The translations under genes were made by a program, and so were the position numbers. Source: Treponema sp. (lineage in GTDB: Bacteria > Spirochaetota > Spirochaetia > Treponematales > UBA12059). From it: a stretch of 16,035 nt of DNA. Shown in pieces: positions 13,697 to 16,035 of this stretch (within the stretch, counting starts at the first letter, position 1; every line of letters starts with the position of its first letter). The notes beneath the pieces were generated by a model. That model ran no database searches and was not told the origin of the DNA. It saw only the letters and a program-made list of their open reading frames with translations. The stretch is taken from contig JAAYUR010000381.1 in the NCBI GenBank assembly GCA_012517645.1, positions 1 to 16,035 on the forward strand, given 5' to 3'.

Positions 13697-13729
13697 GGCT
13701 GTTTACAAACTCGAAGCTTGTCAGCAGCC
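13697..13729. promoter_or_regulatory. 33-bp dyad just after dctM: operator or mRNA stem-loop
   Basis: The 33 bases centred on 13713 are symmetric at 12 of 16 positions per arm: GGCTG.T.ACAA.CT on one side and AG.TTGT.A.CAGCC on the other. It begins 6 bases after the dctM stop. As DNA it looks like an operator with TTGT/ACAA half-sites; as RNA it folds into a stem with a 3-base loop. Confidence 0.5.
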
Positions 13730-13735
13730 TTCCGA

Positions 13736-15016
13736 CTATCCCACCAAGCCCGGAAGCCAGAGGCTGACCCAGGGCACCAGGGTTACAAGCACCAGGACGA
13801 TCACGTTGCAGATGATGAAGGGGACCGCGGACTTGAAGATGTCCACGATGGACATCCCGCAGATCTTGTTGGCCACGTTCAGGCACATCCCCACGGGCGG
13901 GGTGACCAGCCCGATGGCCAGTCCAACGATCAGGACCGCCCCGAACTGGAGCTCGTTCATCCCGAACTGCCGCATCACCGGAAGGAGGATGGGTCCGATC
14001 AGGAGGATGCAGGGGGTGACGTCCAGGAAGGTACCCAGGACGAGGATAAGCACATCCAAGAGGATGAATACCATGACGGGGCTGATTCCGGAACCCGCCA
14101 GGAAGGCCGCGATCTTCGCGGGTACCTGCTCCACCGCCAGGATCCAGGTGAAAATCATAGTGAAGCCCCCGATGATCATGATGGAGCTGGACATGATGGC
14201 CGTCTTCTTGAACGCCGCGGCCAGATCCTTCACCCGGAGCTCCCGGTACACCAGGAACCCCAGAAGCAGGGCGTACAACACGGCGATCCCCGCGGATTCG
14301 CTGGCCGTGGCTATGCCCAGGGAGACCGACAGGACGATGAAGATCGGCATCAGAACCGCGAAGGACCCGTCCTTCGTGGTCCTCAGGATCTGGGAGGCCG
14401 AGAGCCTTTGCGGCCGGGGATGGTATCCATTCCTGCGGGAGATGACGTAGGTCAGCACGAGCTGGGTCACGCCGACCAGGATGCCGGGGATCAGTCCCGC
14501 CAGGAAGAGCCGGCCCACGGACGCGCCGGACACCATGGCGTACATGAGCATGGGCACGCTGGGGGGAATGATCATCCCCATGGTGGAGGAGGCCACGGTC
14601 ACCCCCGCGGAGAAGCCCTTCGGATAGCCCTTCCGCATCATCTCCGGGATCAGGATGCTCCCCAGCGCGGAGGTATCCGCCACGGAGGACCCCGAGATCC
14701 CGCCGAAGATCATGCTGGCCACCACGTTCACCTCCCCCAGGCCGCCCCGGAAGGGCCGCACCAGGAGCATGGAGAAGTCGATCAACCGCTTCGTGAGCCC
14801 GCCCCGGTTCATGAGCTCCCCGGCCAGCATGAACAGGGGCATCGCGATGATGATGAAGTTGTTCGTCCCCGACCATACCCTTTGGGGGAGGGTCATCAGG
14901 AACACGGGATCCCGGAGGAGCATGTACACGATGCCCGCGCCGCCAACGGAATAGGCGATGGGAGTCCCGATCGCCAGGAGGACGATCAATACAAGGAACA
15001 TGATCGTGAGGTTCAT
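13736..15016 (-). CDS. dctM: TRAP transporter large permease, DctM-type
   Basis: The 12-helix-type channel subunit of a tripartite ATP-independent periplasmic transporter, which imports an organic or sugar acid using the sodium gradient. The 426-residue product is almost wholly hydrophobic and has DctM family blocks: IIIAMPLFMLAGELMNRGGL, NVVASMIFGGISGSSVADTS, GYPKGFSAGVTVASSTMGMI followed by IPPSVPM, and GLAIGLVTPPVGMCLNVA. The start at 15016 gives the typical MNLTIMFLVLIVLLAIGTPIA beginning, and its ATG overlaps the dctQ TGA by 4 bases (ATGA), signalling coupled translation. Position directly before kduI suggests the cargo is an unsaturated uronate, its keto form, or a short uronate oligomer; this is inferred from the operon only. 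Confidence 0.95.
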   Translation of the reverse strand: MNLTIMFLVLIVLLAIGTPIAYSVGGAGIVYMLLRDPVFLMTLPQRVWSGTNNFIIIAMPLFMLAGELMNRGGLTKRLIDFSMLLVRPFRGGLGEVNVVASMIFGGISGSSVADTSALGSILIPEMMRKGYPKGFSAGVTVASSTMGMIIPPSVPMLMYAMVSGASVGRLFLAGLIPGILVGVTQLVLTYVISRRNGYHPRPQRLSASQILRTTKDGSFAVLMPIFIVLSVSLGIATASESAGIAVLYALLLGFLVYRELRVKDLAAAFKKTAIMSSSIMIIGGFTMIFTWILAVEQVPAKIAAFLAGSGISPVMVFILLDVLILVLGTFLDVTPCILLIGPILLPVMRQFGMNELQFGAVLIVGLAIGLVTPPVGMCLNVANKICGMSIVDIFKSAVPFIICNVIVLVLVTLVPWVSLWLPGLVG

Positions 15017-15561
15017 CCCTCGCCTCCCCCGGCCGGGTCGGCTTCGCCGTCGAACCTCGATTTGGTCGAGGGCGGATCGATCCGCGCGAACTGGGCGAGG
15101 ATCTGCACCGCCGCGTAGAAGATGGTGATCCCGAAGGAGATCGGGACCATGGCGTAGAAGAAACCGTTCGGGATGCCCGTCGCGGGGGACGGCACCGCGC
15201 CGACCCGGGCGATCCAAACCCGGGAGTACTTGAACACGAAGACCGAGACGGCCACGATTGAAAGCTGCACCAGGATCGTGAGCACCCTGCGCCGGAGGGT
15301 CCGGCCCTGGGAGGGCAGGGCGATTGCGATATGCTCCCCCTCCCGGAAGCCCAGGGCCGCGCCGAAGAAGGTCGTCGCGATGAATACCATCGTCATCAGC
15401 TCTTCCGCCCAGGCGAAGGATATCCCGAAGACGTACCGGAGTATCACCGAGACGATGACCCCCGAGGCCAGGACCCCGACCAGTGTCCCCAGGAAGACCG
15501 CGAGAGCCTTGTCCAATAACCGGATGAGGGCGTTCAGGGCCCTCAGGGATGGGTTGTCCAT
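15013..15561 (-). CDS. dctQ: TRAP transporter small permease, DctQ-type
   Basis: The 4-helix membrane partner of DctM. The 182 residues contain hydrophobic helices at about 20-42 (FLGTLVGVLASGVIVSVI), 50-70 (AWAEELMTMVFIATTFFGA), 90-110 (RVLTILVQLSIVAVSVFVF) and 135-155 (FFYAMVPISFGITIFYAAVQ). They also contain the family's RYVFGISFAWAEEL and FREGEHIAI segments. The C-terminal tail is short and polar. The ribosome site before the ATG at 15561 is weak (AAGG, about 11 bases away), so expression may be lower than that of the binding protein. The 3' end overlaps dctM by 4 bases; a 119-base gap with a hairpin separates it from dctP. Confidence 0.92.
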   Translation of the reverse strand: MDNPSLRALNALIRLLDKALAVFLGTLVGVLASGVIVSVILRYVFGISFAWAEELMTMVFIATTFFGAALGFREGEHIAIALPSQGRTLRRRVLTILVQLSIVAVSVFVFKYSRVWIARVGAVPSPATGIPNGFFYAMVPISFGITIFYAAVQILAQFARIDPPSTKSRFDGEADPAGGGEG

Positions 15562-15597
15562 ACCGTACTATACCTTGTGGAGGACGGATTGATAACC

Positions 15598-15636
15598 GCG
15601 GCCTTTCCGGAACGCGACGCGTCCCGAACAGGCCGC
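15598..15636 (-). promoter_or_regulatory. Stem-loop between dctP and dctQ
   Basis: GCGGCCT (15598-15604) pairs exactly with AGGCCGC (15630-15636). The stem continues inward through TTC.GG (15605-15610) against CC.GAA (15623-15628), closing around a G+C-rich loop. On the operon transcript no U-run follows. Such intercistronic stems often protect or partly terminate the message after an abundant binding-protein gene, which would suit TRAP stoichiometry; that role is inferred. Confidence 0.45.
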
Positions 15637-15650
15637 AATGGAAGCTCCGT

Positions 15651-15670
15651 ATCGATTCGGATCGATTCGG
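15651..15670. repeat. Perfect tandem duplication of a 10-base unit
   Basis: ATCGATTCGG occurs twice head to tail in the dctP-dctQ gap, just after the dctP stop. Each unit contains the palindrome ATCGAT. It may be a simple slippage duplication. Confidence 0.6.
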
Positions 15671-15680
15671 AACCGGGAGG

Positions 15681-16035
15681 CTACTTCGCCGCGATCACCT
15701 TGCGCATCGCATCCAGGTCCGCCTTTGTGAACAGGCCCTTCGTCACGAAGTAGTCGTAGACCGGGGCGCAGGCGTCGATGAAAGCCTGCCGCTCCTTTGC
15801 GGTCGGGGAATAGACCTGGACTCCCGCGGCGGTGATCATCTTGAAGTAGTAATCGTTCATCTCCCGGCGAAGCCGATTCTGCTCCTCCGTGTAGATCCAG
15901 GCTCCCTCCTCGAGGATCTTCTGGAGGTCCCCGGGCAGGGCGTTGAACCAGGCCAGGTTGACGTCGAAGGGCTCGGGGTGAAACTGGTAGTCGATGAGGG
16001 TCAGGTACTTCTGGACCTCGTGGAACTTCATGTCC
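15681..16035 (-). CDS. dctP: TRAP transporter substrate-binding protein, DctP-type (C-terminal part, cut by window edge)
   Basis: The periplasmic receptor that hands the acidic sugar to DctQ-DctM. Only the last 117 codons are present, running to the TAG at 15681. The segment FHEVQKYLTLIDYQFHPEPF, then AWFNALPGDLQKILEEGAW, matches the DctP C-terminal pattern ('..KYLTLTNH......S...W..LP.D.Q..I..A'), followed by the long tail helices (NRLRREMNDYY, then FTKADLDAMRKVIAAK). Order dctP-dctQ-dctM is the common TRAP layout. The N-terminus and signal peptide lie outside the window. The conserved Arg that contacts the carboxylate in DctP proteins is also outside, so ligand class cannot be judged. Confidence 0.9.
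   Translation of the reverse strand, partial: DMKFHEVQKYLTLIDYQFHPEPFDVNLAWFNALPGDLQKILEEGAWIYTEEQNRLRREMNDYYFKMITAAGVQVYSPTAKERQAFIDACAPVYDYFVTKGLFTKADLDAMRKVIAAK

Noticed and set aside
13718..15118. Long open frame on the plus strand opposite dctM and dctQ
   Set aside because: It is antisense to two certain membrane-protein genes, and its translation is rich in His, Gly, Asp and Pro without any recognisable domain, as expected of a high-GC shadow frame.
1..16035. tRNA, rRNA, CRISPR array, riboswitch, prophage or integrase
   Set aside because: No matching sequence or spacing pattern was seen on either strand; gaps are short and are accounted for by the sites listed.

Overview
The window is about 16 kb of high-GC DNA with tightly packed genes on both strands. 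It looks like the chromosome of a flagellated, sugar-using spirochaete. The evidence is the gene order flgN-flgK-flgL, the treponeme-like character of FlgK and several neighbours, two promoters that resemble sigma-28 (FliA) sites, and a methyl-accepting chemotaxis protein. The assignment to spirochaetes is an inference from gene content and protein character; the species cannot be named from this sequence alone. I see no rRNA, tRNA, CRISPR array, insertion sequence or phage gene, and no gene-free stretch longer than about 300 bases.

Left third (1-6704). A minus-strand flagellar operon runs flgN (2743) -> flgK -> flgL (leaving the window at base 1), with a sigma-28-like promoter just upstream of flgN. 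Divergent to it is a P-loop ATP-binding protein with an Asp23-like C-terminal domain. It is followed by a secreted TPR protein whose metallopeptidase-like region has lost the HExxH motif. Convergent to that is rnhB (RNase HII), interrupted by a single in-frame TGA. Divergent from rnhB is a diaminopimelate-epimerase-fold protein whose first catalytic cysteine motif is rebuilt, so it is probably not an epimerase.

Middle (6705-11530). A D-2-hydroxyacid dehydrogenase of the CtBP-like type, preceded by a second sigma-28-like promoter, converges on a dCache chemoreceptor. The chemoreceptor is divergent from a sensor histidine kinase with an extracytoplasmic solute-binding domain. This is a small sensing cluster with no response regulator in view.

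Right third (11558-16035). A minus-strand operon for uptake and breakdown of unsaturated uronates runs dctP (partial) -> dctQ -> dctM -> kduI -> kduD -> yhcH-like. A TRAP transporter would import the acidic sugar, KduI would isomerise 5-keto-4-deoxyuronate, and KduD would reduce the product to 2-keto-3-deoxygluconate. The YhcH/YiaL protein is a cupin-like accessory enzyme of such operons. The two longer gaps of this operon (dctP-dctQ and dctM-kduI) hold strong inverted repeats that could set the ratio of binding protein, permease and enzymes, or serve as an operator.

The clearest second-look items are the TGA-split rnhB, the P-loop/Asp23 fusion, the degenerate DapF and degenerate peptidase proteins, the two sigma-28-like promoters, and the inverted repeats at 2844-2955 and 13697-13729.
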